Source: Verrucomicrobiota bacterium (GTDB lineage Bacteria > Verrucomicrobiota > Verrucomicrobiae > Limisphaerales > UBA11358). Taken from it: DNA of 45,838 bases. Position 1 is the stretch's first letter, and every line of letters starts with the position of its first letter. The notes beneath the pieces were generated by a model. The model made no database searches. It saw only the letters and a program-made list of their open reading frames with translations, and was not told the DNA's origin. A program made the position numbers and the translations under genes. This document shows, one piece after another, positions 28,211-35,978 of the stretch. The DNA lies in NCBI GenBank assembly GCA_014860005.1, contig JACZKP010000143.1:1-45838 (forward strand), written 5' to 3'.

Positions 28211-29707
28211 CTACCACTGCCGCAACTGATAAAACGATTGAACCTCCACGGCCTTGGTGTCGTGGAAGAACAGGTCGGGCACAATTTCGCTCAATCGCAA
28301 AAAGGGCACTGCAAGATCGCTTGCGCGCTGCACTTGAAACACGCGCCCTTCGCCGTTCCACTCCAGCTCCACAACGCCGGTCGCGGCCCGGCGGTTAATA
28401 CGCGAGAACCGTGGGGCGGCGAACGGCGGCGACGCATCGCTGACGATGAACAGCGCATCCAGGCCGAAGTCGCCCAGGTCTTCAAGTGGCGCAAAACCGC
28501 CGAGCAATTCCAGGTTGCGAAACACGACATAACCCTGATCGCTGAGGAGATCCCCCGGCGCATAAAATTCAAAGTTCTGACCGTAAAAGCCTTCTTCGGT
28601 GGAGAACCAGACTTCCCCGCTGGGCCAGACCCAGAGGGCGTCCAGTCCATAATCCTTCTTTGAGTCGGCTGGGTTGAATCGGGCGATGAGTTGCTCGTTC
28701 GTTTTAATGATCACGCCGCGGCTGGAGAGCAAGTCGCCCCGGCGAATCGAGCTCCCTAACAATTCCGAGAAGAAATCCGCCCGGATGGAAAAATAGATTT
28801 CCTCGCGGCTGATCGCGTGCAACGCATCCAAGCCCTGATCCGCCGTCGGCGGCTGAGGGCCGAACGCCCCGATGAGGTCACCGTAGCTGTGCAGGACCTT
28901 TCCCCGGTTTGACAGAGCGTCGCCCTCATGTAGCGGACCCAAGGTTTCGCTGAACTCATCCTGCTCCATTGAGAACGCAATTTCGCCACCAGGCAGAATG
29001 TCCACCGCGTCCAGGCCCAGGTCGGGCACCACCGGCATGAAACCAAGGCGCGCGGTGAGTTCGTGATTGCGCTTCACCACCCGGCCTGCCGCTGAGAGCA
29101 AATCACCCCCCGTGACATAGTTGCTGTCCGGATTCGGAGCGCCGGGATGAAAGCCAGATTTTGTCGAGAACCAAATCTCCAGTAGCGGCGCGGCCGCCAG
29201 TTCAAGATGATAAACCTGGGCAATTGTTCCGTTAGTTTGATGCAGTTGGATTTTGATCATTGGCCACGGCCGTTGGACCATGCCGATTTCGTTGGTCAGG
29301 TAACACAACGTCTTGTCCGCCCCATTGTCTATCTGAACCTCAAGAAACATCTCTTGAACCACGGCGACTTCCCCGCCCACCCGGTAAGTGCCTTGGCCAG
29401 TGACCCTGTAAGTTGGTCCAAGTGGTTCACCAGCCACGAACGATATGTTTTCCAGGGCATACCGGGTGAACAGAGGATGTTCCTCCACCAACCGCAGATC
29501 AAACTTGCCGCGCATCGGCACCACGATGGGAAGGCGGTCGCAGATCGGGCAGTCATCCGTTAATTGACTGTCTTGCAACAGGGTGTAGGTCCAGTTGCCG
29601 TTGGTGGTCGGCAGCGGCTGGGCCACGGCGCGCTCAATGTCAACGAGCGCAGCGCCCGCCAGGAGCATTCCCGTGACAACCCATCCGCGTCTCCATCGCT
29701 TTTTCAT
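28211..29707 (-). CDS. Secreted protein with about 61-residue tandem repeats
   Basis: A 498-residue exported protein; the start at 29707 gives a basic N-terminus and signal segment ending near VAQP. I do not recognise a named domain in its first half. Residues about 201-424 contain 3.6 tandem repeats starting at about 201, 262, 324 and 385. Each opens G-D-x-L-S, continues with a polar strand and N-x-x-L, then reaches GLDA(L/V) and (E/G)E(I/V)xFS. The spacing is 61, 62 and 61 residues, suggesting a beta-propeller or beta-solenoid-like fold. The C-terminus (LEWNGEGRVFQVQRASDL onward, then FYQLRQ) resembles the domain that ends many Verrucomicrobia secreted proteins. It lies 262 bases downstream of the sialidase gene and may be linked to it in glycan use, which is inference. 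Confidence 0.7.
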   Translation of the reverse strand: MKKRWRRGWVVTGMLLAGAALVDIERAVAQPLPTTNGNWTYTLLQDSQLTDDCPICDRLPIVVPMRGKFDLRLVEEHPLFTRYALENISFVAGEPLGPTYRVTGQGTYRVGGEVAVVQEMFLEVQIDNGADKTLCYLTNEIGMVQRPWPMIKIQLHQTNGTIAQVYHLELAAAPLLEIWFSTKSGFHPGAPNPDSNYVTGGDLLSAAGRVVKRNHELTARLGFMPVVPDLGLDAVDILPGGEIAFSMEQDEFSETLGPLHEGDALSNRGKVLHSYGDLIGAFGPQPPTADQGLDALHAISREEIYFSIRADFFSELLGSSIRRGDLLSSRGVIIKTNEQLIARFNPADSKKDYGLDALWVWPSGEVWFSTEEGFYGQNFEFYAPGDLLSDQGYVVFRNLELLGGFAPLEDLGDFGLDALFIVSDASPPFAAPRFSRINRRAATGVVELEWNGEGRVFQVQRASDLAVPFLRLSEIVPDLFFHDTKAVEVQSFYQLRQW

Positions 29708-29969
29708 ATCGCCTCCGACTATTCGAGGCTCTTGCCGTGGCAATCCACCACCCACTCTGGATTCCAGCCCGGCAACGCCACAAATCCATGATTACCAATG
29801 CGCCATCTGCGCGTGCCTGTCCACCTCCAATCGCGACCAAAAACCGCACCGGTGCTTTACAGGGGTTTCGCGCTGCAACTCGATGCTCTCGCCGAGTCCT
29901 GAAAGGGCTTGCCGTGCCGCTGCCTTCGTGGCCGTCCGCATCACCGAAGTCGCCAGTCTGATTCGAGTG

Positions 29970-31127
29970 TCAGTCCGAACTCCGGCCCGCATCTTGGCCG
30001 TCAGTCAGCCAGTCGAGAGTGAAGCGCGCCAGCACGATTTTCTCGTAGGGGCTTTTCTCCCCTGCCTCATAGAGACAGCCGATGGCTTGACCCGGCAGGC
30101 TTACCAGGCAGGAGTAAGCGGATGGCCCGGCCTGGAGTTGTCTGGCCGCAGACCAGGTCTGACCTTCATCCTCGCTGAGCCGGACCGTCATTTTTTCCCG
30201 GCGCGTGCTGGCCGGGTTGGAAAACAAGATGATGCCTTTCAGACCGTCGTTTGGCCACGAGTAGCGCCGGATGCTGGCCTGACAGATTGGCTCGATCAAC
30301 TCCGTCGCGTGGCCCTGATCGGCCCAAGTCAAGCCGCCATCGTGGCTGATGGCTGTCTGCCGCGTACGCTGAGTGCGGTCATAGTTGCGCATATTTAGCA
30401 TGAGGCGATTGCCGGTCAACTCCACCACTTCACATTCGTTCACCTGATCCCGCGGGGAACTGCCACCCAGTTTCCAAGTCTGCCCGTGGTCATCTGAGAA
30501 AATCACGTGCGAAAAGTATCGCTTGGTACCGGCCTCGATGTGATCACAAGGAATGACCAATCGCCCCCGATGCGGCCCGCGCTCAATTTGAATCCCGGCA
30601 CCCGGCCCGGTCGCATACCAGGTCCAGTTGCTCAGTTTGGTCGTGGCCGTAATTTCCTTTGGTTTGGCCCACGTCTGGCCATCATCAGTCGAATGGGTGA
30701 CAAATACCCGTCGCGTGTCCCCACTGGTCTGCGCGATGATGCGCGGCTCGGCATCGTCTCCGCGATTCCACGTCAACAGCAGCCAGATTGTGCCAGTCTC
30801 ACGGTCCACCACTGGACAAGGGTTGCCGCAGGTATTCCCGCCATCGTCCCACACGACGGTCATATCACTCCAGGTGCGCCCGCCATCGGAACTGCGTTTC
30901 AACACCAGGTCAATGTCGCCAGTGTCACTGGCAGAATTCTTGCGCCCTTCCGCAAACGCGAGCACCGTGCCGTTCGTCGCGGTGACAATGGCCGGGATGC
31001 GATACGTGTGGTAGCCGTCCGTCCCCGAAACGAAAACATCGGTTTGCTGCAATTCAGCCCGCGCCCCACCACTCAAGGTGATCGCCAAGGCCATCAGAGC
31101 GGACTGATAACACAGTTTCATGGTCAT
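29970..31127 (-). CDS. Exo-alpha-sialidase, GH33/BNR-repeat type
   Basis: A 385-residue exported glycosidase predicted to release terminal sialic acids from glycans, or a relative with another sugar specificity. The start at 31127 (or ATG 31121) gives a signal peptide ending GGARA. The catalytic-arginine motif is YRIPAIV. Five Asp boxes follow in order: [36 protein letters not shown] and SEDEGQTWS, marking the blades of a six-bladed propeller. A Glu/Asp-rich region and a final beta strand end the protein. No sialic acid lyase or transporter gene is visible nearby (dapA is a paralogue of the lyase but belongs to the lysine operon). Confidence 0.85.
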   Translation of the reverse strand: MTMKLCYQSALMALAITLSGGARAELQQTDVFVSGTDGYHTYRIPAIVTATNGTVLAFAEGRKNSASDTGDIDLVLKRSSDGGRTWSDMTVVWDDGGNTCGNPCPVVDRETGTIWLLLTWNRGDDAEPRIIAQTSGDTRRVFVTHSTDDGQTWAKPKEITATTKLSNWTWYATGPGAGIQIERGPHRGRLVIPCDHIEAGTKRYFSHVIFSDDHGQTWKLGGSSPRDQVNECEVVELTGNRLMLNMRNYDRTQRTRQTAISHDGGLTWADQGHATELIEPICQASIRRYSWPNDGLKGIILFSNPASTRREKMTVRLSEDEGQTWSAARQLQAGPSAYSCLVSLPGQAIGCLYEAGEKSPYEKIVLARFTLDWLTDGQDAGRSSD

Positions 31128-31587
31128 GCTCGTATTTCGCTTCGATGCAAAACGGTTGCTGCTTGAATCTGCTGTTCTGACATAAGGCGCACCAAGCCAA
31201 TACAAGAAACGATCAAATCGCAAGAGGAAGTGGTTGGCCGCAGCAGCGGACTGAAATAAAGCTGGGATTGAATGCCACAAGCGGTGGTGGTCATATTACC
31301 GCGCCCTTCGCGCTGGATAACCAAGGTATGACCACCGCGGCGGCCGACGCGAGGAAACAAACCAACACCCAACCCGGATTTTTCGCGGACGAACTCTTCA
31401 TGACTTTGAATAGAGCAAACTGTGCGGTGAAATTAACCGCAAGTCGACTGGCAGGAAGCCCGTGCTTTGCGAGTTGACTGATGGGAAACCCGCATGCTGA
31501 TTCGAGCATTGTCATCATCCCTGAACCGCTTACTATCTCCGCAAGCAACGCAAGTCTGTAACTGGCCAGTCATTTGTCCATAACATC
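31128..31587. other. 460-base intergenic region between sialidase and tssBC
   Basis: No credible gene. It separates divergent transcripts (sialidase leftward, tssBC rightward), so it should hold two promoters, but I see no convincing -35/-10 pair. A perfect 10-bp inverted repeat, GGTGGTCATA at 31286-31295 and TATGACCACC at 31327-31336, with a 31-base spacer, could form a cruciform or be an operator. An 85-codon frame at 31291-31548 (minus) has one hydrophobic stretch but no start context or similarity that I recognise. Confidence 0.4.
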
Positions 31588-33090
31588 ATGAGCACCTCCG
31601 ACTCCGGCAAAGTGAATTTTGATTTCACCTTTCATTCTCAAGGCGCTTTGTCCCCACGCGATCCCGACGCGCCACTTCACTTGCTGATCCTCGCGGACTT
31701 CAGTGGGCGGGCGCAGCGCAGCTTGCACGAACCGCTTGCGACACGTCGTGTCTTGCGCGTGGACTGCGACAATCTTGAAAGAGTTTTCGCCGGCTTCGGC
31801 GCGGCGCTGGACTTGGAGGTGGCCAACGCCAACGCCGGCAAGGTCCGGCTGCGACTTGAATCGCTGGACGATTTTCACCCGGATCGGTTGCTGAAACAAC
31901 TTCCAGGCCTGGCGGAATTGTTGTCTGCCCGCCGGTTGCTGCAATCGCCATCCACCGCAATCCAAGGTACGGAAAAAGTGGCAGCGCTGTTAAAAACCAC
32001 GACACCGTCCCCCGAGCAAACCGGCGCACCGGCAGGCGCTGACAAGACAGAATCGGAATCCAACGCGGAAACCCTGACTCGATTGCTGGGCAACGCTCCC
32101 GCTGGCCCGCAAGGACCCGCCGCCAAGCCTGGAAGAACGCTCAATGCCACCGCGTTGATCCGGCAAATTGTTGGCGACAGCAACGTCGTCCCGGCTGCGC
32201 CGGCGGGAATCGCCGGCTTGCTGGCCGCAGCGGACTTGGAGTTGTCGTCCCAATTGCGCGCGGTTCTACATCAGCCCACTTTTCAATGCCTGGAAGCGGC
32301 CTGGCGCGGGCTGGATTTTCTGGTTCGCCGACTGCCGGACGAGGAACAGCTAAAGCTCCTTGTCCTCGACGCCTCCTTGGAAGAACTGGCCGCTGACCCG
32401 GATGGACTTCATCGCCTGCTGCGCGACGCACCGCCCGCAGTGATGGTGGCGGATTACTTTTTTGGATCGAACGAAACGGACCTCAATGCGCTCGCCGGCT
32501 TGGGAAAACTGTGTGCTTCCTTGCATTGCGCGCTTCTCGGGGGTGCGCATCCTCAGCTTGTCGGCTGTGACAATTTCGCTCCGCATCCCGATCCAGACGA
32601 CTGGCGTCAGGCGTTGCCTGAAACCTTGAAGGTCGCGTGGCAAGCATTGCGCACTTCATCGCAAGCGCAGCATGTCTCATTGTCATTACCCCGCTTCCTG
32701 ATCCGTCAACCTTACGGAGCGAAAAGCGATCCCATCGAATCATTCGAGTTCGAGGAAATTCCCGCGCCATACCTTCATGAGAATTTTCTCTGGGCGAACT
32801 CCGCGTTTCTCTCCGCCTATCTGCTCGCGGAAGCATTCTTAGCCGAAGGCCGGCAAGATGATTCAACCGCAGCCGGTGTGGTTGGTGAGTTGCCGGTGTT
32901 TCGATACACGATGGAAGGCGAAACCACCATCAAACCGTGCGCGGAAGCCTGGCTGACTGATCGCGCGGCCAATGTGATCCTGCAACACGGCCTGACGCCC
33001 TGTCTCTCGATCAAAGGCCGCGATGCCGTGCGCGTGGTGGGAATTCAATCCATTTCGTCCCTAACAAAACCGCTGGCGTTAACAAGCTGA
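31588..33090 (+). CDS. tssBC: T6SS contractile sheath protein, TssB-TssC fusion
   Basis: The type VI secretion sheath is normally built from two proteins, TssB (VipA) and TssC (VipB); here one 500-residue frame carries both. Residues about 1-120 resemble TssB: KVNFDFTFHSQG then PLHLLILADFSGRA. A low-complexity linker (about 125-185) follows. Residues about 220-500 resemble TssC: LHQPTFQCLEAAWRGLDFL (227-245), VADYFFGSNETDLNAL (287-302), RFLIRQPYGAKSDPIESF and FEFEEIPAPYLHENFLW. The fused product would polymerise around an Hcp tube and contract. ATG 31588 is the start. The gene is convergent with the kelch-like gene and so lies outside the main leftward T6SS operon, unlike the usual tssB-tssC-hcp order. 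Comparable sheath-domain fusions occur in Planctomycetes and Myxococcota, to my knowledge. Confidence 0.82.
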   Translation: MSTSDSGKVNFDFTFHSQGALSPRDPDAPLHLLILADFSGRAQRSLHEPLATRRVLRVDCDNLERVFAGFGAALDLEVANANAGKVRLRLESLDDFHPDRLLKQLPGLAELLSARRLLQSPSTAIQGTEKVAALLKTTTPSPEQTGAPAGADKTESESNAETLTRLLGNAPAGPQGPAAKPGRTLNATALIRQIVGDSNVVPAAPAGIAGLLAAADLELSSQLRAVLHQPTFQCLEAAWRGLDFLVRRLPDEEQLKLLVLDASLEELAADPDGLHRLLRDAPPAVMVADYFFGSNETDLNALAGLGKLCASLHCALLGGAHPQLVGCDNFAPHPDPDDWRQALPETLKVAWQALRTSSQAQHVSLSLPRFLIRQPYGAKSDPIESFEFEEIPAPYLHENFLWANSAFLSAYLLAEAFLAEGRQDDSTAAGVVGELPVFRYTMEGETTIKPCAEAWLTDRAANVILQHGLTPCLSIKGRDAVRVVGIQSISSLTKPLALTS

Positions 33091-33144
33091 TGTTTGCCTT
33101 ATGAAGGGGCGCAATCGAAATCTGCATGTGGCTGGAATGTTTGC

Positions 33145-33882
33145 TTAGACGGGCTGACCCAATTCGACGTGCGCGAGTTCTCCACCTTCATCCTTGCGTC
33201 CTCCGATAAGCATCACGCTGCCGTCCGGGAGCAGCACTGCGGTGTGATCATGCCGGGCGCGGACCAAGACTCCCCCCTCGCTCACCGAACCATCTTTCGG
33301 GCAAAGAATCTCCGCCAACGTAACGGAACGCCGGTTGGTTTCCCAACTGTAGTCAATCGAGGTTTCGTAACCGCCTGTGACCAGCACGCGACCGTCGCGC
33401 AACAGGGTAAGCACCGCATTGATTCTTCCCTGCTTCAGCGACGCAGGACGAGGACGTCCCCGCAATGGCCGCAATTGCACCCGGGAAAGCTCAGTTTCAC
33501 GTTTGCCAAATGGCTTGCCCCCTTTCCACTCCGCACCGCCAACGGTCAGGCGGGCACCGTCAGGCAGGGAGATCGTGCCGGGGGAACCCGGCCCGGTCAG
33601 TTGGGTGACCCGCCTCCATTTCCGTGTGATCGCGTCCCAACGTTGTCCTCTGACGCCAACGAGCATTCCCTGAGAGTCAACGAGGTTATTGGCTAGACTC
33701 CACCGGTTCCGCTCCGGATCCCATACCTCGACTGCCGCAACTTCCCGCAACTCGTAGCGCGGGTCGTAAACCTTGACGTGACCATGCGCCACGAGCACGC
33801 GCCCGTCTTCCAAAACCAGCGCAACGGGGTTGGCCCGAGGATATTGCAAGGGCGCACTGGCCCGCCACGAGAAAGCCGGCAT
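33145..33882 (-). CDS. Kelch/beta-propeller-like protein
   Basis: A 245-residue protein of kelch-type repeats: NPVALVLEDGRVLVAHGH, INAVLTLLRDGRVLVTGG and HDHTAVLLPDGSVMLIGGR recur at about residues 20, 147 and 213, each followed by a W/D-rich strand, giving a partial beta-propeller. The start at 33882 is chosen because it falls two bases after the stop of the upstream gene (33885), which suggests translational coupling; an in-frame start at 34074 would overlap that gene for 190 bases. No signal peptide is seen. It is the last gene of the leftward T6SS operon. Possible roles are scaffold, effector partner or immunity; none is shown by the sequence. Confidence 0.6.
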   Translation of the reverse strand: MPAFSWRASAPLQYPRANPVALVLEDGRVLVAHGHVKVYDPRYELREVAAVEVWDPERNRWSLANNLVDSQGMLVGVRGQRWDAITRKWRRVTQLTGPGSPGTISLPDGARLTVGGAEWKGGKPFGKRETELSRVQLRPLRGRPRPASLKQGRINAVLTLLRDGRVLVTGGYETSIDYSWETNRRSVTLAEILCPKDGSVSEGGVLVRARHDHTAVLLPDGSVMLIGGRKDEGGELAHVELGQPV

Positions 33883-33884
33883 GA

Positions 33885-34685
33885 TCAGTCTTCCGGAAAT
33901 GGGTTGATGGGGCTGCCGTCCGGAAGTTCCAGCAATTCCCGCTCGCCACCCGCCAATGATTGTGGCTGAAGATCTCCCTTCAAACCCAGGAACGGACATT
34001 TGCCACCGGTGGTTCGGCCGAGCACTTTCTCCCCACCCGGTTCCAGCCAGAATAGTTTGTCCCCGGCAATCCATCGCTCCAATTCAAAATCCCAAGGATC
34101 ATTGGCGATCAACCACGATTGTGAACCCTCGTCGTTGTCGAACCACAACTCCTGACGCAGCCAGGGTTGGTGTAGATCCTCGGCCGCGAACTCGGTCGCA
34201 GACCAGTAGGAAACCGGGTAAGCAACGTCACCGGTGATCAATTCCAGACGCGACACAACGGCCACCATTCCCGGCATGGCCAGCAACCGCGGCACCACAA
34301 ACGGAACTTCCGGCCCAGGAATGACCTCATCAGTGGCTTCGGCAGGGAGACGGCCGTGGAGATTTAACGCCCCAAGCAAAACGCGAAATGCCGCCGGTGG
34401 TTTGGGCTCATCAATTTCAAACGGACAGTCCTTCCACCACCACGGTCCATCCAGACCATAAGGATCAAAAGAGCATTTCAACGGCGCGCCGGTGAAGGGA
34501 CACGCTCCCATGATCACGCGCGGCAGCCGGTCACCATACTCCGCGAGTAGCTGATAACACGCTTCGTTCAGTCGGGCCGCCGCTCTGCCGGTCGGCGCTT
34601 CGGCATCGTTGAGTGGAAACAGTCTCCCCTCAAGTTCCCGCAGCCGTCCAAGCAGGTTGTTGCGCTCGTTTCGGGTCAGGAGCAT
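33885..34685 (-). CDS. T6SS-associated hypothetical protein
   Basis: A 266-residue soluble protein. The start at 34685 is favoured by AAGGAG seven bases upstream; an in-frame start at 34709 would overlap the effector gene. Residues about 55-85 read PRVIMGACPFTGAPLKCSFD then GLDGPWWWKDCPFEI. I recall proteins of this type beside T6SS genes in Myxococcota and Planctomycetes, but I cannot name a family. The later part has aromatic-rich strands (YPVSYWSATEF, LWFDNDEG). It follows the PAAR effector gene by 13 bases and precedes the kelch-like gene by two, so it is in the same operon and is the best candidate for an effector-associated or immunity protein, by position only. Confidence 0.55.
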   Translation of the reverse strand: MLLTRNERNNLLGRLRELEGRLFPLNDAEAPTGRAAARLNEACYQLLAEYGDRLPRVIMGACPFTGAPLKCSFDPYGLDGPWWWKDCPFEIDEPKPPAAFRVLLGALNLHGRLPAEATDEVIPGPEVPFVVPRLLAMPGMVAVVSRLELITGDVAYPVSYWSATEFAAEDLHQPWLRQELWFDNDEGSQSWLIANDPWDFELERWIAGDKLFWLEPGGEKVLGRTTGGKCPFLGLKGDLQPQSLAGGERELLELPDGSPINPFPED

Positions 34686-34698
34686 GAATGAACTCCTT

Positions 34699-35970
34699 TC
34701 ACTCGGCACAACCCTTGCATTTCAGCGCGTCAATCACCGCCGCCTTGTCCTCCAGCGAAATCACGGTCTTGCCGCACACCACGGCAAGCGGTGAGTCAAT
34801 CACATCCATGGGCTTGCGCTGCGGATCAAAGATCACGCTCTTGTCCGCCGGCAGTTTGCCCTGCAAAACGCCTTTGACCTGCGTGTTCATGTCGAACTTG
34901 TCGGCGCCGGGTTTCAATTCATGCTTGGTGGGTTTCCACTGGGCCTGCGGGCCGTGCTGGATGGCGTCCCATTTCAGTTTCTTGTTCAACGTCCGCTTGA
35001 ATCTGGCAAAGCTTTTGCCGGTAACCTTCCCGCACTTGCCTTTGCCCCGCAGCACTTCAAACAAGTCATAGTCACCACTCATCCACTTGCCGGTATAACT
35101 CGCCCCCACCTGCCGGCCGCCGCCCTTGACCGGCTGGATCATCGTTTCCCCGTGCGGCTTGCCGATGATGCCGATGAAATCCTTGGGGTCGCGGCTGTAG
35201 AATTTGTTCGTCGCCTCCAACGCCACGACCGGGGGTTGCAGTGAATGCTCGGCCTTGGACATTTTCTTGAAATGCTTGTCCAGCCAGGCCTTGACCTTGG
35301 GAAGGTGATCCTCAGTGATGGTGGTGCCGGAAAGACAACTGTGCGGCTTGGGCTGGTGTTTTAGCCGAATCCATTTTTCGCACTGCTTCTTGGTCTTGCG
35401 GAAGTAAACCACCATGCACAAGTCATCGGTTACTTGTTGAATTACCGGACGATGTTCGCTGATAATGCCGCATTCGCCCCAGGAAGTATTCTGTTTCTTC
35501 TGCTCCTGCTTCTTCTCATTCGTATTCTTGCAAGGCTTGGTCCGGTTGGGAATCACGACAAGCGGCGGTTGAACCAGCGCCGGGTTGACGGTATTGGCGG
35601 GATTGCCGCAATTAGTCTGCATCGGGTCGGTCAACCGGAACACGTTCTTCCCGTCCACCTTCACGTCGAACGACGCGTTGATCGGCACCGCCTTACCCTT
35701 AATCCTGTTGGACACCACGCCCATGGCGCTGCCTGCCTCGTCTCCGGTGCTCATCTTGAAGTTCGAGGATTTCAGCATGATCGGGTTGCCGTCCACCTTG
35801 ACGGTGCTGGACCCGTCAGCCGTGTCACTGGATTGCGCAATGTTGGGATACGGGATCGGAACCGGGCCAGCCGGCGAAGGCGTTTTGCACACGTCGGGAA
35901 ACGACATGGCGATACCGCTACTGCCGGCGTGAACCACGGTGAGGTTGTTAACATTTACGGTTGCAGGCAT
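34699..35970 (-). CDS. PAAR-like (DUF4150) T6SS effector with candidate nucleotidyl cyclase C-terminus
   Basis: A 423-residue protein. The start at 35970 (MPATVNVNNLTVVHAG) is the usual DUF4150 opening. Residues 1-125 are the PAAR-like domain that sharpens the VgrG spike: MSFPDVCKTPSPAGPVPIPYPN, split here as DVCKTPSP then GPVPIPYPN, followed by STGDEAGSA and NASFDVKVDGK. Residues about 165-423 form a cargo domain. It contains a motif SGDYDLFEVL (DYDLF at 300-304, nt 35073-35059) preceded by GKPHGETMIQPV, and later NKKLKWDAIQHGPQ (QHG at 338-340). This spacing and wording resemble the active site of anthrax edema factor/ExoY/CyaA cyclases (TADYDLFALAP and a downstream V-x-HGTE). The cargo is therefore a candidate cyclic-nucleotide toxin delivered by VgrG. 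Several conserved cysteines are present. Similarity over the rest is unproven. Confidence 0.7.
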   Translation of the reverse strand: MPATVNVNNLTVVHAGSSGIAMSFPDVCKTPSPAGPVPIPYPNIAQSSDTADGSSTVKVDGNPIMLKSSNFKMSTGDEAGSAMGVVSNRIKGKAVPINASFDVKVDGKNVFRLTDPMQTNCGNPANTVNPALVQPPLVVIPNRTKPCKNTNEKKQEQKKQNTSWGECGIISEHRPVIQQVTDDLCMVVYFRKTKKQCEKWIRLKHQPKPHSCLSGTTITEDHLPKVKAWLDKHFKKMSKAEHSLQPPVVALEATNKFYSRDPKDFIGIIGKPHGETMIQPVKGGGRQVGASYTGKWMSGDYDLFEVLRGKGKCGKVTGKSFARFKRTLNKKLKWDAIQHGPQAQWKPTKHELKPGADKFDMNTQVKGVLQGKLPADKSVIFDPQRKPMDVIDSPLAVVCGKTVISLEDKAAVIDALKCKGCAE

Positions 35971-35978
35971 GATGTGAT

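Noticed and set aside
31291..31548. 85-codon minus-strand frame with a hydrophobic stretch between sialidase and tssBC
   Set aside because: No start context or recognisable motif, and it overlaps the inverted repeat; not supported as a gene.
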